Below are positions 32,985-44,000 of a stretch of 64,000 nucleotides of DNA, in pieces; position 1 is the first letter of the stretch; each line of letters begins with the position of its first letter. The notes beneath the pieces were generated by a model. It did not search any database, was not told the DNA's origin, and worked only from the letters and a program-made list of their open reading frames with translations. Source of the stretch: Nicotiana tabacum. Taxonomy: Eukaryota; Streptophyta; Magnoliopsida; Solanales; Solanaceae. The position numbers were made by a program, and so were the translations under genes. The DNA lies in NCBI RefSeq assembly GCF_000715075.1, contig NC_134082.1, positions 58,181,466-58,245,465 of the forward strand. The letters are read 5' to 3'.

Positions 32985-33201
32985 CTGAAAAGGAAGATAA
33001 AAGGAAAAGTAACAAAAATCAGAACAAAAGAAAGAATAGGAAAGCAAAGATGATTTTTTTTCCGTATATTTTCTTTGGAAAGTTGGAAGACAACAATGTT
33101 TACAACTAGGAATTCAAAAACAACAATTGAAAAGAAGAAAACGTTCAAGTTATGCCCCGGAGATAACTTGTGATACAGGAAAGGTGGCAGGACAGGTCTA
33201 C
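32985..33201 (-). other. predicted 217-nt intron between protease and RT
   Basis: On the element strand the donor GG|GTAGAC contains the TAG stop of gag-pro, and the acceptor is a pyrimidine-rich CTTCCTTTTCAG. Joining the two exons keeps the frame across the junction (Lys-Ser-Gly followed by Pro-Asn-Asn). Removal would therefore delete the stop and fuse gag-protease to pol; retention would yield gag-protease alone. An intron at this place is an established Ogre feature. The exact sites here are my prediction. Confidence 0.8.
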
Positions 33202-36200
33202 CCGGACTTTCGTCTAGTCGGGAATGGCGTGGCCTCCCAGTTTTGGAGTTTGGCGTTTGGCCCCATGTACATCATCTCAGCAGTGCTTGTGCCTTCGCCT
33301 GGTTGAACCATGTGGACCTCGTAGATCATTTCCCTCATTGCTCCACATATTTCCTCGATTTCCTCAGCTGTGAAGACCTCATCATCTTCTTCTTCTTCAG
33401 CGTACCTTGGCCTGACGAAAGTCACATATAAACCCGGCAGTGGTTGAGGCAACTTCCAGCCCTCATTTCTCCTTTTCTTTGCCCATTTTTCGTCTGTCGG
33501 AGTAGGTTTGAAACCTAGTCCAAAAGGTTTCTTGACGACTGGTAAAGTAATGGGCTCTGTTATTCCCTGAAGGGTTCGTCCAAGTCCCTTCCCTGGCCTA
33601 AATCCGTGCCGGATCATCTCTTTGGCCACCATGACCGAAGCGTTAGACAAGAAAGGCTGGGGGCAAGGCATTCCCTCTTCGTGCTGCTCTGCCAGCACAA
33701 CCTCGAAAGCTTGATAGACCGTATGTTCACTCCCTTCTCTCGGTTCAAGATACGGGATGGATGGGTCCCGATAAATGGCATGTTCGTCTTCCCCATGGAC
33801 CATGATCTCTTGGTCCTCGTGCTCGAACTTCACCATCTGGTGAAGAGTGGAAGGCACGGCTCCTGCCGTATGGATCCAAGGTCTGCCAAGGAGGAAATTG
33901 TAGGATGTGTCCATGTCGATCACTTGGAAGGTTACTCGAAATTCGACTGGTCCTATGACCAGCAGCAGGTCTATCTCTCCTATGGTATCTCTTTTGATGC
34001 CGTCGAAAGCTCTTACGCAGACGTTGTTGGGTCGGATTCTTCCTGCCCCAATTTCCATTCTTTGTAGCGTGGAGAACGGGCAAATGTCAACACCTGATCC
34101 CCCATCCAGCATTACCCGCTTGACATAGTAGTCCTCGCATTTAACTGTTAAGTGCAAGGCCTTGTTGTGTGCTGCTCCTTCCGGGGGTAAATCATTCTTG
34201 CTGAAAGAGATTTGGTTGACGGCGAAGAATCTTTCTGTCATCCGCTCTAGTTGTTCCACCGAGGTTTCGACCGGTACATATGCTTCATTCAGGGTTTTCA
34301 GCAGGATCTTTTGATGCTCGGTTGACCTTATTAATAATGACAGCATGGATACTTGCTCAGGGTGCTTGCGCAGCTGATCTATCACTTCGTAATCCGGCAT
34401 CTTCATTTGTTGGAAGAACACTTCCGCTTCTTCAACACTCACAGGCTTCTTTGGAGGGAAGCGTCTTTGTGTGGCGTTGTTCAGTTCTTGGGTATTTGAG
34501 TACCCTCCAACGAAAATATTTTCTGGAAGTTCTCCCATGACCTCTTTACCTTTGTACATTACCAAAGTCTTTTGATAATTCCACGGCACTGTGGACGGGT
34601 TGGTCATTGGCTTTTGTGGCACGCGTCCGATAACCACTGGCTCATTCAGCCGAGGTGGTTGAATCGTCCCCCGGACCACATAGGCCCCTTTCGGCACGTA
34701 CTTAGGTTTTGTCTTTTTGATCCCGAAGTTCTGCGCCTTCTCAGCTCCACCTCGTGGTATGTAAAGAACTTCATTTTTTACAGGTACCACTTTCTTCTCT
34801 ACCTTCTTTTCGGGCTTGTTCTTTATAGCCTTGACCACTTCCCCCATTTCTGGTTTCTGGTCCATTTCGGGCCTTTTTCCCGTGTCGACAATGGCGATTA
34901 TAGCTTTCAAAGCAGGATCGAACTCTTTGTCTTCACAAATCATTCCGATCAGCGGCCCATTATTGTGAGCAGGTAATGGATTGTTAGTTACGTTCGGGAC
35001 TTCCTCGTCCCTTAGCACTATTTTCCCTTGCTCGATCAAATTTTCGACCACTCTTTTCAATGACCAGCAGTCGTTTGTATCATGTCCCTCGGCCCCTGAA
35101 TGATAGGCGCATCTGACTCCGGCTTTGTAAGAAGGCAATGTTGGGTTTTGCCTTGTTTGGGGAATTGGTTGCAAGAAACCCAACTGGACTAGCTTAGGGA
35201 ACAAAGTAGAGTATTGTTCACCGATGGGCGTGAAAGTCCGCCGTCGAGGTGGCTCCTGGGGGCGGTAGTTATTCTGCGGGGGTTGTGGGTTATAGTGGTT
35301 GCGGTAAGGAGGCTGATTTCTGGGAGGTGGAGCTGGGCCTCGGTTGGCTTGTTGTGGTGGATGGTTATAAGGTTGGGCATTCATGACCATATAAGGTTGA
35401 TGAGCATATGCCAAATTTGAGTGGGGGTAGTAGTGTTGTGGGGCCCTTTCCGGAAAATGGGGCCTGGGATGACGATACTCCCTTGCTTCAGAGGCTGCCA
35501 TAGCCGTTTCTTCCTTCTTCTTCCCCCTTGTCGTTCCTCCAGACCCGCTTTGGACGGCCTGAGAGGTTGCCCTTATGGCTGCTTGACTCAAAATCCTTCC
35601 CGTTTTCAACCCATTTTCCACCATCTCTCCAATCTTGATCGCTTCTGCGAATGGCTTACCCATGGCCGACATCATATTTTGGAAATAGTCGGACTCTTGA
35701 GCCTGGAGAAAGGTAGTGACCATTTCCACTTCATCCATGGGAGGCTTCACTCTCGATGCCTGTTCACGCCACTTAATAGCATACTCTCTAAAGCTTTCCG
35801 AAGGCTTTTTCTTCAAATTCGACAGAGAGTTTCGGTCTGGCGCAATGTCGATGTTATACTGGAATTGTTTTACAAAATCTCTGGCGAGATCATCCCATAT
35901 ATGCCATCGGGACATTTCCTGATCCATATACCATTCCGAAGCTATCCCTACTAGGCTTTCCCCAAAATATGCCATTAGCAGTTCTTCTTTTCCGCCGGCT
36001 CCCCGCAATTGGTTGCAGTATTTCTTAAGATGTGCAATGGGGTCACCGTGCCCATCGTATTTCTCAAATTTGGGGGTTTTGAAACCCGTTGGCAGGTGCA
36101 CATGAGGGAACATGCACAGGTCGGCGTAAGAGACGCTCTTTTGCCCACTCAATCCTTGCATATTCTTCAGACTTTGTTCAAGGCTTCTCATCCTTTTGGC

Positions 36201-36737
36201 AATCTCATTTTGTTCTGCAAATCTGGGGTTCTGATCCTGCCCGGGTGCAAGCTCGCACTGAGGCGGTAGAGGATTAGTATTGGTAGCGAACCTGGTTGGT
36301 TCCATTGAGAATGACGAGGCTTGGAATGTAAAAGATGATGAGTCAAAGCTTGGCTTGTATGTGGTAGGTTGTGCCGTAACCGGGCAAGGCGATGCAGTAA
36401 AGATGTTCATGCTTGCATCAGTGGCCGACATTCGGGGATGAGGTTCAGAAGGCGATCCAGCGGAGAAGGCTGAGGTGGCTGGGTACCCGAATGGGGTAGC
36501 AGGATAATTTATGGGGACATTAGAAGTACCACTTGTTCTGGAGAATAATTCAGGGAATCCGGGGACGACACTTGGCGGCTCTTTCCCATTGTTCCAGTCA
36601 TCCAACATTTCCAACATGCGGAGCCGTAGGATTCTATTTTCCTCCGCTGTTGCGGATTCAGGTGTGAGGACGGCTGAGATTGAGCTCTCCTCAGGGGTGG
36701 GGACTGTTTGCAATGGAATTTCCGAAGACATTTCCAC
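33198..36737 (-). CDS. Ogre gag-protease with C-terminal G-patch, intact 1179 residues
   Basis: Gag forms the cytoplasmic particle and the aspartic protease cuts the polyprotein. Residues 1-210 are Pro/Ser/Thr-rich and low in complexity. A retrotransposon-gag domain spans about 225-385 (KYDGHGDPIAHLKKYC, ASEWYMDQEM). A Pro/Tyr/Asn-rich stretch (about 440-520) is followed by a zinc-knuckle-like CAYHSGAEGHDTNDC at about 541-556, then a Lys-rich linker. The protease lies at about 880-990 with LDGGSGVDICP (Asp-Gly-Gly-Ser in place of the usual Asp-Ser/Thr-Gly, common in this lineage) and YNFLLGRPWIH. After it comes a G-patch (about 1065-1110; HGFRPGKGLGRTLQGI, PFGLGF). The frame is uninterrupted, unlike ORF1 and pol. 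The stop lies inside the predicted splice donor. Confidence 0.95.
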   Translation of the reverse strand: MEMSSEIPLQTVPTPEESSISAVLTPESATAEENRILRLRMLEMLDDWNNGKEPPSVVPGFPELFSRTSGTSNVPINYPATPFGYPATSAFSAGSPSEPHPRMSATDASMNIFTASPCPVTAQPTTYKPSFDSSSFTFQASSFSMEPTRFATNTNPLPPQCELAPGQDQNPRFAEQNEIAKRMRSLEQSLKNMQGLSGQKSVSYADLCMFPHVHLPTGFKTPKFEKYDGHGDPIAHLKKYCNQLRGAGGKEELLMAYFGESLVGIASEWYMDQEMSRWHIWDDLARDFVKQFQYNIDIAPDRNSLSNLKKKPSESFREYAIKWREQASRVKPPMDEVEMVTTFLQAQESDYFQNMMSAMGKPFAEAIKIGEMVENGLKTGRILSQAAIRATSQAVQSGSGGTTRGKKKEETAMAASEAREYRHPRPHFPERAPQHYYPHSNLAYAHQPYMVMNAQPYNHPPQQANRGPAPPPRNQPPYRNHYNPQPPQNNYRPQEPPRRRTFTPIGEQYSTLFPKLVQLGFLQPIPQTRQNPTLPSYKAGVRCAYHSGAEGHDTNDCWSLKRVVENLIEQGKIVLRDEEVPNVTNNPLPAHNNGPLIGMICEDKEFDPALKAIIAIVDTGKRPEMDQKPEMGEVVKAIKNKPEKKVEKKVVPVKNEVLYIPRGGAEKAQNFGIKKTKPKYVPKGAYVVRGTIQPPRLNEPVVIGRVPQKPMTNPSTVPWNYQKTLVMYKGKEVMGELPENIFVGGYSNTQELNNATQRRFPPKKPVSVEEAEVFFQQMKMPDYEVIDQLRKHPEQVSMLSLLIRSTEHQKILLKTLNEAYVPVETSVEQLERMTERFFAVNQISFSKNDLPPEGAAHNKALHLTVKCEDYYVKRVMLDGGSGVDICPFSTLQRMEIGAGRIRPNNVCVRAFDGIKRDTIGEIDLLLVIGPVEFRVTFQVIDMDTSYNFLLGRPWIHTAGAVPSTLHQMVKFEHEDQEIMVHGEDEHAIYRDPSIPYLEPREGSEHTVYQAFEVVLAEQHEEGMPCPQPFLSNASVMVAKEMIRHGFRPGKGLGRTLQGITEPITLPVVKKPFGLGFKPTPTDEKWAKKRRNEGWKLPQPLPGLYVTFVRPRYAEEEEDDEVFTAEEIEEICGAMREMIYEVHMVQPGEGTSTAEMMYMGPNAKLQNWEATPFPTRRKSG

Positions 36738-37371
36738 ACTTCCTTTTGACCTGGTGAAGTAAGTGTGAGTACTGCTTCTGGTCCTAACAACAGGTAGTTG
36801 AACACCTCTCCTTGACCTCGTGAAGTATGAGTGCGAGGCCAGACTTTCACCAAACCAACCGTCTTTTCAAAAACCCTGGAAAAATGCTTAATGACAAACG
36901 CACGGTTAATTTTGCAGCAAATAATAGATAGGTAATCTCACGTTGGGCATGATGCACCTATACAGTTAAGTGGATTACTATATGTTTGCTACGAGAGCAT
37001 GCGTCATTCCAGCATTTTTCCTCTTATTAGTTTTTCCCTTTTTTTTCTTTTTTTTTCTTTTTCTCTTTTGTTTTCCTTTTATTTTATTTATTATACATAT
37101 ATATATATTTTTTTATTTTTGTAGTAAAAGAAATGTGACCGGATCCGATGAGGATTGCCTACGTATCACGATGCCTACGTGAATCAGATCATTACGTAGT
37201 TCGAAAAACAAAAATGGGCGTAAAAGAAACAACCTCTTTATTGTTGAAACGTTCTATTACAAGCTACATTTTGCAAAAGAAAGAGCAAACTTGGAAAATG
37301 AACCTAGACTTAAAATAGACTGAAAATCACCTTGAAAAAACAGGCAAAAGATGCTAAAATACAGATTTGAC
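36738..37371 (-). other. spacer between ORF1 and gag in the Ogre-type element
   Basis: Non-coding sequence of about 630 nt with a T-rich tract (37020-37115, hence A-rich on the element strand) and hairpin copy B. The short + strand frame at 36970-37182 is low-complexity read-through. Confidence 0.75.
37156..37202 (-). other. two-stem hairpin motif, copy B (between ORF1 and gag)
   Basis: On the element strand: GAACTACGT, AATGATCTGAT, inner stem TCACG/CGTGA around a 7-nt loop, T, ACGTAGGCA. Both stems are perfect. The loop begins TAGGCAT, so the segment ACGTAGGCAT occurs inside the hairpin as a partial repeat of the 3' arm. Confidence 0.8.
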
Positions 37372-39419
37372 CTATGAATGCATTATGGTTTTAAAAATTG
37401 GTTTCCGCGGGGCATCGTTCGGCCTCGCCGCGGTCCTAGGCGTGAGATCCCTCTCAAGTTGCTCCAGCTCGTGCATAGTCTGCTTGACATAACCCATTAC
37501 TGCCGAGAGGACGGTAGTGCTGGACATGTTCTCGCATCGTAGACATCGTCTGGTGACGGCATGGGCAATGGCCTTGATCCTATCTCTGGTTTGCTTCTTC
37601 TCTATGAGTAGGTGCCTTATCTGATCGCTGCATATCTTGAAGACTTGAGTATCTTGTACATGCTGATGCTTCAATCGCCGTACCTCCGACTTCATCTGGG
37701 CTATAGAGTCGTACCAGTATCTGCTCTCAATTTGGAAATCCTTGGCCTGACTAGCTGCTTTGATCTCAAGTGTTGCCATCTCTCTCTTTATTTTAGCAAC
37801 AGTCTTCTCGTGGTCACCTTCCAATTGATTCAGGTATCTGCGATGCTTATCTGCTCTTGTATCCCACTGTGCCCTGAGCTCTGCTATGATGTTTTCAGAT
37901 TTCTCCAAACCATCTCGCCATTCCCTGATTTCACCTTTCAGCCCTTTTATCAGTTGCTCGTCCGATCGACGCCTTGGTTGTCTATCTGCATCCAATCTTA
38001 TTTGTTTGATCTGGGCTCTGAGCATTTCATTTTCTTGAATTAACTTGTTCCGCTCCCCCAGATCGGTGGCAATTTGCACGTCGTGCTCGTATCTCATGCC
38101 TTCTACTTGTTGCTTTAATCTGCTGATTTCGGCACAATAACCTTTTTCCTTTGCTAACCAATCCCAATGCCTTTGCGATGACTCGGTGAAATCCCGGATG
38201 TGGGGACTCTTAGCTGGCCTTTCATGCTCGAGTTCCCTTCTATACCATGCAAGGTAACCTGGCGCCGTTTCTCCTTTGGCTCGATCCCGCACGCAAGTAT
38301 CTGATTTCAGATATTGGCCCTCATTCCAGATTTGGCGAATCTTTGCTTCTGGGAATTGTCCGTTAGGACTTATCTCGACTGCTTGAGTGCTAAGATCTTC
38401 CTCATGAGGTACTGTCTGGCATCTTCCGAACTGTCTCAAAACTCGGCCGGGTGCGTAAGGTTGAATGCTCTTAAGCCCCATCAGCAAGAAATGAGTTTTA
38501 GCCGCCGACATATATAAGATCTCATCAACAGGCAACCATCCCAACGTCCATTGTATTTGGCTGGCAGTAAGAGTTTGAAAGAACGAGGTCCATGCCAGGA
38601 CTCCTTTGGGCAAAATGATCCCTTTGGTTCTTATGTAAGATTCTTCTATGCGGGTCTTTTCCGGGGAACCATGGCTCAAAATCTCGGAATGATGGCAGAG
38701 GTGCTCGGTCATCCATAGCTGTAGGAGCAAGTTACAACCTTCGAAGAAATTTCCCCGGCTTTACAAACTGTAAGAGCTCGAAAGATGTCAGATACCACCA
38801 TCGGCGCGAGAGTACTATCGCTTTGCGTGAGTAAAGTGCTGACGACCCCGGATATCTTCAGATCAATGTTTCCATCTTTCCTTGGAAATACCAGAAGGCC
38901 CAGGAACATCATCATGAATGCTACCCGTCTGTGCTCGTCCCACTTCTGACGAATTCCTTTGCTGCACAGTTTGTTGATTGGATTATTGAATCCCCCCTCA
39001 TGACCGTACCTATCATATATGAAGCATGGAGTACAGAATCCGGCTGCTAGATCCGGGTTGTGGACTGTTCTGGGTATCTTCAATGAATCTAGGAATCGAT
39101 GTGCCGTGACGACTCTTGGGGAGACCAAGTATTTTTCCCTCAACAGAAGTTCAGTATTCCCGATGTATCCGGCCATTTCTTCCAAAGTTGGGGTGAGCTC
39201 AAAGTCAGAGAAATGGAAAACCTTGTGCGCCGGGTCCCAATAGGTAACCAAAGCCCTTATGATATCTCCCCGAGGCTGGATTTCCAACAGACCCACAAGA
39301 CCTTTCAGATATTTCTTAACCTCATTTTGCCCTTCAACACCTAGATCATTCCACCATAGCCGTAACTCGACAGGGATTTTGGTCATTATTGAAAAATGTT
39401 CATTTTGCATCGTGCTCAT
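37372..39419 (-). pseudogene. Ogre ORF1, about 680 residues with one frameshift
   Basis: ORF1 is an extra gene upstream of gag found in Ogre elements; its role is unknown. I start it at the Met-Ser-Thr-Met-Gln codon at 39419, because the relic ORF1 at 6811 begins Met-Ser-Thr-Val-Gln; the frame itself is open to 39428. The N-terminal part has LRLWWNDLG, GLLEIQPRGDIIRALVTYWDP and FSDFELTPTLEEMAGYIG, like the plant domain often labelled DUF7745 (name from memory). The second part (38730-37372) has WTLGWLPVDEILYMSA and then about 270 residues rich in Glu, Lys, Arg and Gln with heptad-like spacing, probably a coiled coil. A one-base deletion near 38748 puts the halves in different frames, so this copy cannot make the full product. 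No nucleic-acid enzyme motif is visible. Confidence 0.87.
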
Positions 39420-39498
39420 CCTGCACATTTATTAAGGTGATTTTAACAAAAATGACTGACTCAAAATATTTTACAGAGGGGACCAAGCTTTGAACACG

Positions 39499-39890
39499 GC
39501 CTTTAAGCACTTCGGGGACGAAGATTTTAAGGCTGTGTGGGTCTAAAAATGCTAAGCAAAACCCAAAAGTGGCTATTTATGCAAAGTCATCCTTCCGGCG
39601 TCCCTTTCGGGAACATTTGGCTATTCATGTCAAAACAGCGTCACCCTATTCATTTACGACTTTTTTTTTTATCGTTTTTTTTTAAAAAAAAAAATTAGGA
39701 AACTTAATATTGCTAACACGACCTTTCAACGCCTAAGGGACGAAGATTTTAAGGTTGTGTGGGTCAACTGGACTAAACCTTAAAAATGACCCAAAGGTGG
39801 CTGTTTATGCAAAGTTAGCTTTCCGGCGTCCCTTTCGGGAACATTCGGCTATTTACGACAAAACAGCATCACCTGACTTATTTACGACTC
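39499..39890 (-). repeat. duplicated 165-170-bp block in the Ogre leader
   Basis: Copies at about 39499-39665 and 39718-39890 share GACGAAGATTTTAAGG, TTTATGCAAAGT, TTCCGGCGTCCCTTTCGGGA and CATTTACGAC-type ends, with about 15-20% divergence. The relic leader (6500-6720) holds a single diverged equivalent. Confidence 0.85.
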
Positions 39891-39962
39891 TTTAAAAATT
39901 TGAAGCATATTTTTTTTGATTTTGGCTATTTTAGCAAAATGGGGGTTGAACCCGACGAGGGT

Positions 39963-40007
39963 TGCCTACGTATCTCACATCCGGTGAGAATCAAACCGGC
40001 GTAGTTC
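39963..40007 (-). other. two-stem hairpin motif, copy A (leader, before ORF1)
   Basis: On the element strand: GAACTACGC, CGGTTTGAT, inner stem TCTCAC/GTGAGA around a 5-nt loop, T, ACGTAGGCA. The inner stem is a perfect 6 bp; the outer stem CTACGC/ACGTAG has one mismatch. Confidence 0.8.
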
Positions 40008-41005
40008 GGGAATATCGTAAAAATAGGAAAAATCGAATAAACCTAGAAATCAGGAATACGTATTTTTATATTTTTTGTTTTTGAAAAGAGAAAGATTAAA
40101 GGAACTATATTTTTTTTATATATATATATATTTTTTTTTAGAAAAAATTTGGACTGTTAGTCTGAATTCGTAAAAGGGGTACTACAAAAGAAACAACACA
40201 TTTTCTAAATTATGAATTTTCGATTTTTTTTTACTTTTTAAAATAAATACTTTTTCTTCTTTTTTTTTTTTGATAAAAGAAAATTTTTATATATTTTTTT
40301 TAATACCTCTCAATAAAACAAGACAGTTTTTTTTTTTTTTTTTTTAGAGAAAAATTCCGGCGAGGTTTTGACACTACTTGGACATTGGTTTTATTTTCCA
40401 AAAATAAGTAATTATCTCCCCTACGCTGCTATTTTCCCCCTTTTTTTAGGAACCGGTCGACATGCGGAACCGAAGCAAATAAATGCACAACACAGATAAG
40501 AATGCAGCATGATGGTCTTTTCCATTTCAGGTTGCCTGTCCTAGACGGACCCAACCCCTGTGTTGAGTCCCCTAAGTAAAATGCAATATGATGCAAATAA
40601 GCGTTCCTACTAGGGATCCGGCATGAAGTTTCGTTATACTAGGTTTAAACCTTAGTATTTGTTCTAGACTGTGTACCCGAGCGGACAACTCGAGTCGAGG
40701 AGGGGGGCTACGTACCGGGGACCCGCGAGATCGTCCGGCTTTGTAACTTGTCCGACCTCTTTCTTATTTCAGGTATTGACACTAACAGAATAGGGAGTCT
40801 CGACCAGCGAGCTTCTCCCCGGAGGTAAGAAAAGAAGGGTTTCGGCACAGTTTATATACAGTTCAGATAATATCAAAAGCGGTAAAAGACAACATTTGGC
40901 ACTTTATGCAAAACATGTAATAAAGATCAGATAATAAAGCCAAATATAACAATTATTCTAAGCTCGAATTCTTGGACCCTGAACCAGTGGTTCTGGGTTC
41001 AATCT

Positions 41006-41023
41006 TCCCCAGCAGAGTCGCCA
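41006..41023 (-). other. primer-binding site of the Ogre-type element
   Basis: The element strand reads TGGCGACTCTGCTGGGGA four nucleotides past the 5' LTR. The complement has the TCCCC...GTCGCCA form of a tRNA 3' end. Ogre elements are known to use tRNA-Arg, which this wording fits from memory. Confidence 0.85.
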
Positions 41024-41027
41024 GAGC

Positions 41028-44000
41028 TGTCACACCTCCTTTTTGCGCGCCCCGCCCCGAAGGGTTAGATGCGCGGGTGGAGTTTTTCCAATTTAAGTGA
41101 CAATATTCGAAATGGGATTATTTATTTAATTCAGAGTCGCCACTTGGGAAAGGTTTGGCTTTTGGTGTCCCAAGTCACCGGTTTATCTTGAATCCCAAAT
41201 CGAGGAAATTTTCGACTTTTCCGAATGAAGTCTGCGAACCAGAAATTCTAAGCAAGGAATTCTGTTGACCCGAGGGAAGGTGTTAGGCACCCTCGAATCC
41301 CGTGGTTCTAGCACGGTCGCTTAAATTGTTATAATGGCTAAATATCTGATTTAAATACATGTTATGACTTACATGCTTTTATTAAGTTTAAACCGCTTTA
41401 TTATTATTACTTATTTTTTATAGAATTGCAACGTCGTGAAAATGCATCTCGAACCACGTCACAATCAATGCACCCGTGATCGTCGACACATTTGGACTTC
41501 GTTGAGGTTCGGATTTGGGTCACATCAAATGTGCACCCGAATTTAAGAATGTGATTTAATTAAGCCGCGCCAACAGAGTCTAACGCGTTATTATCTTTGT
41601 AGAAGGCCATGAAATTTATTAAATGGCCTATCTTGAATTCTAAATAATTATCATGGTTATTTATTGAGGGCCCCGCAATTTTGCATCTTTATTTGGCGAG
41701 GCTCATCTCTATTTTAGAAAAGGATATCCTAAAATGGCTACATTTCTAATGCATTTGTCTTTAAAACTAGAAGAAAAGGTACACGCTAATTCAATTATAG
41801 GCTTTTGCCTAATCCGGATTTTTGTCAGTTTCTGATTAACTACTTATAAAGTAAAAACGCCATGCCTTGCGAGGACGTTTCAGTCGAACAAAAGACTACA
41901 TATGAGATTGATGAAATGCAATACCTAATCCGAACATTTCTTAAGTTGAACTAAACTGAACTTATTTGGACTAGATTAAAGGATAATTGGCAAAGTAAAA
42001 TACTTTAGTTTGGCAAGGAATCATGTACGAGCCTAACGAAATACAACACTTAATCCGAACACTTCTCGAGTTGAACTTAACTAAACTTATGTGGACTAGT
42101 CTTAACTAAACAAAAAAACTAAATGAAACAAGAACAATATTGTATAAAGTCGAAATATACATGCCCCTACTGACAAACAACTACAGAGTTAAAATACAAC
42201 AGGGTAAACTCAGTCAAATATCAATACATACTTTCGAACTGTTGAATCATAAACTAAATCAACTTTCACAGGCCTGCTAATGTATTATGAATACTACAAC
42301 AAATACTTGAACTTCTTCAACCTTTTTTTCATTTCATGCTTTCCAACTGTTTTAATTACATCAATATGGGACTTGAAATGTGTACCTGGAAATGCTGAAA
42401 ATGCAAAGGAGAAGAAGAAGAAGATGTGGAAATCAGCAGCAGAAAGAAGCAGGACTAGTAGTAGCAGCAGGACAGGGCAACAACAATAGTGAGCAGAATA
42501 GCAACAACAATCAGAAACAGCACAAAAGAAAAGGATTCTGATGCGAGGTGGAACTAGAGTTGAAGGAAAATAACAGCCAAACGAAATAGCACACAGTGTG
42601 ATGGCAACAATGCTCCAGACAATCCAATTCCGGAATATACCAAATGCCACAAAATACTAACAATAATCTCGATTGAATTTTAGAAGAAGCAACACTGCCT
42701 AATGTATTGACAATAGATGAAGTTCAGACAAACGAGACCAAATTTCTGATTTCCTAATCTGTTTTCTCTCTTTCTTGCTCTCTTTCTATTCCTGTCAACT
42801 CTCTCTTTTCTTTCTATCTTCACAGTGTGTGTGTGTTTCTTTTCTAATCCCTCTGCCTCTAATTCTGTCTATCCTCCTCAGTCAGATGCCTGCCCCTTTT
42901 ATATGTCTTCCTTAAACCTTTAACAGCCTGTTTTTTTTAGAGTATCCCAGTACCTTCCCATGTGCCTTTAACCTTTTTTCAGTTCCACTTTAGTTAATTA
43001 AGTATTAAACCCCATTCACATTCCCTGGCAGATTCAACTTTTTCATTCTATTATCTAAAAGCAAGTATGGGCAGTAGAATATATCTGACAGCATATGCTG
43101 TCAACCCATTTTGAAATTGAAAACCCTTTTATGCAGGAAAACAGGCTGTGCACAATGCACATGCTGTGCACAAGTGCACATGCCACCAACTCAGATTTCG
43201 GTTACAGACCAAACCTTAGGTTTCTGAAACCATATTCACGACTATAAGTAACAGGGCTTGGTTCTTAATTGATTCAGGCAAATGTTCAACAGAGGCAAGT
43301 TGATTTGTTATTGTTCGGACAGTTGAAACTAATTGACGACACATGTCGACTCGACTATATTAGCATTAACATACACAATCGTAGCCAAAAATCAAACATT
43401 TAAACAGTATCGATACATGGTTTGAATTATACTGACTAACAGAAATGCACTCGAGGAGTTAACTAGTCAGTCCAAACTCGGAACACAACCAATACACATG
43501 CCTTATCAGAATAGGAGGGGGGGATTTAGACAAACACAGAGGTTTAAGTAAAGTGGACAAACAAAAGTTGATAAAATCAAAACAAATATGAACAGACTTT
43601 TTAAACAATCACACGGACTAAAACAATAAAGGAAAGAAAGCAGACTTACCTTAAAACTTGAAAAGTTTAACAGTTTGAACTCGGATTTGGACAAACTTTT
43701 CTTAAGGCTGAATGGACTTTAATCGAAGTGTTTCTCAGATGAGAAACACTTTGATTGAAGTCTATTAGACCTTAATCTCTTCGGTTGAACCGGTATGAAC
43801 CAGTGACGAAGGGCACAAAACTTTCAAACTTAGATCTGGGATTCAGGCTTCCCTGATCAGATTCGGACCAAACCAAGTATGGTTTGGTCACGAGGGGGGT
43901 CTGGGGAGTGTCTGGTATGAATTTGGAGCAGATCGGTGTAGATTAGGTTCCGACTCGAATCTTCAAATGAAGATTCGAGAAGGTGGGATAAGATTCGAAG

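Larger units (their letters stand above)
39429..41005 (-). other. Ogre leader between primer-binding site and ORF1
   Basis: About 1.6 kb without a gene. It holds hairpin copy A (39963-40007), a diverged direct repeat (39499-39665 and 39718-39890), T-rich tracts (39660-39690, 40060-40350) and a block shared with the relic at 6028-6145 (40540-40680). Nothing else was recognised. Confidence 0.8.

Noticed and set aside
33606..36277. Several + strand open frames of 60-177 residues
   Set aside because: They lie opposite the intact gag-protease frame and have no motif of their own. They are shadows of a long GC-richer coding region.
6433..40007. The recurring hairpin as a tRNA or tRNA-derived SINE
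   Set aside because: No A or B box, no cloverleaf, no tail and no flanking duplications. It is confined to Ogre-type spacers.
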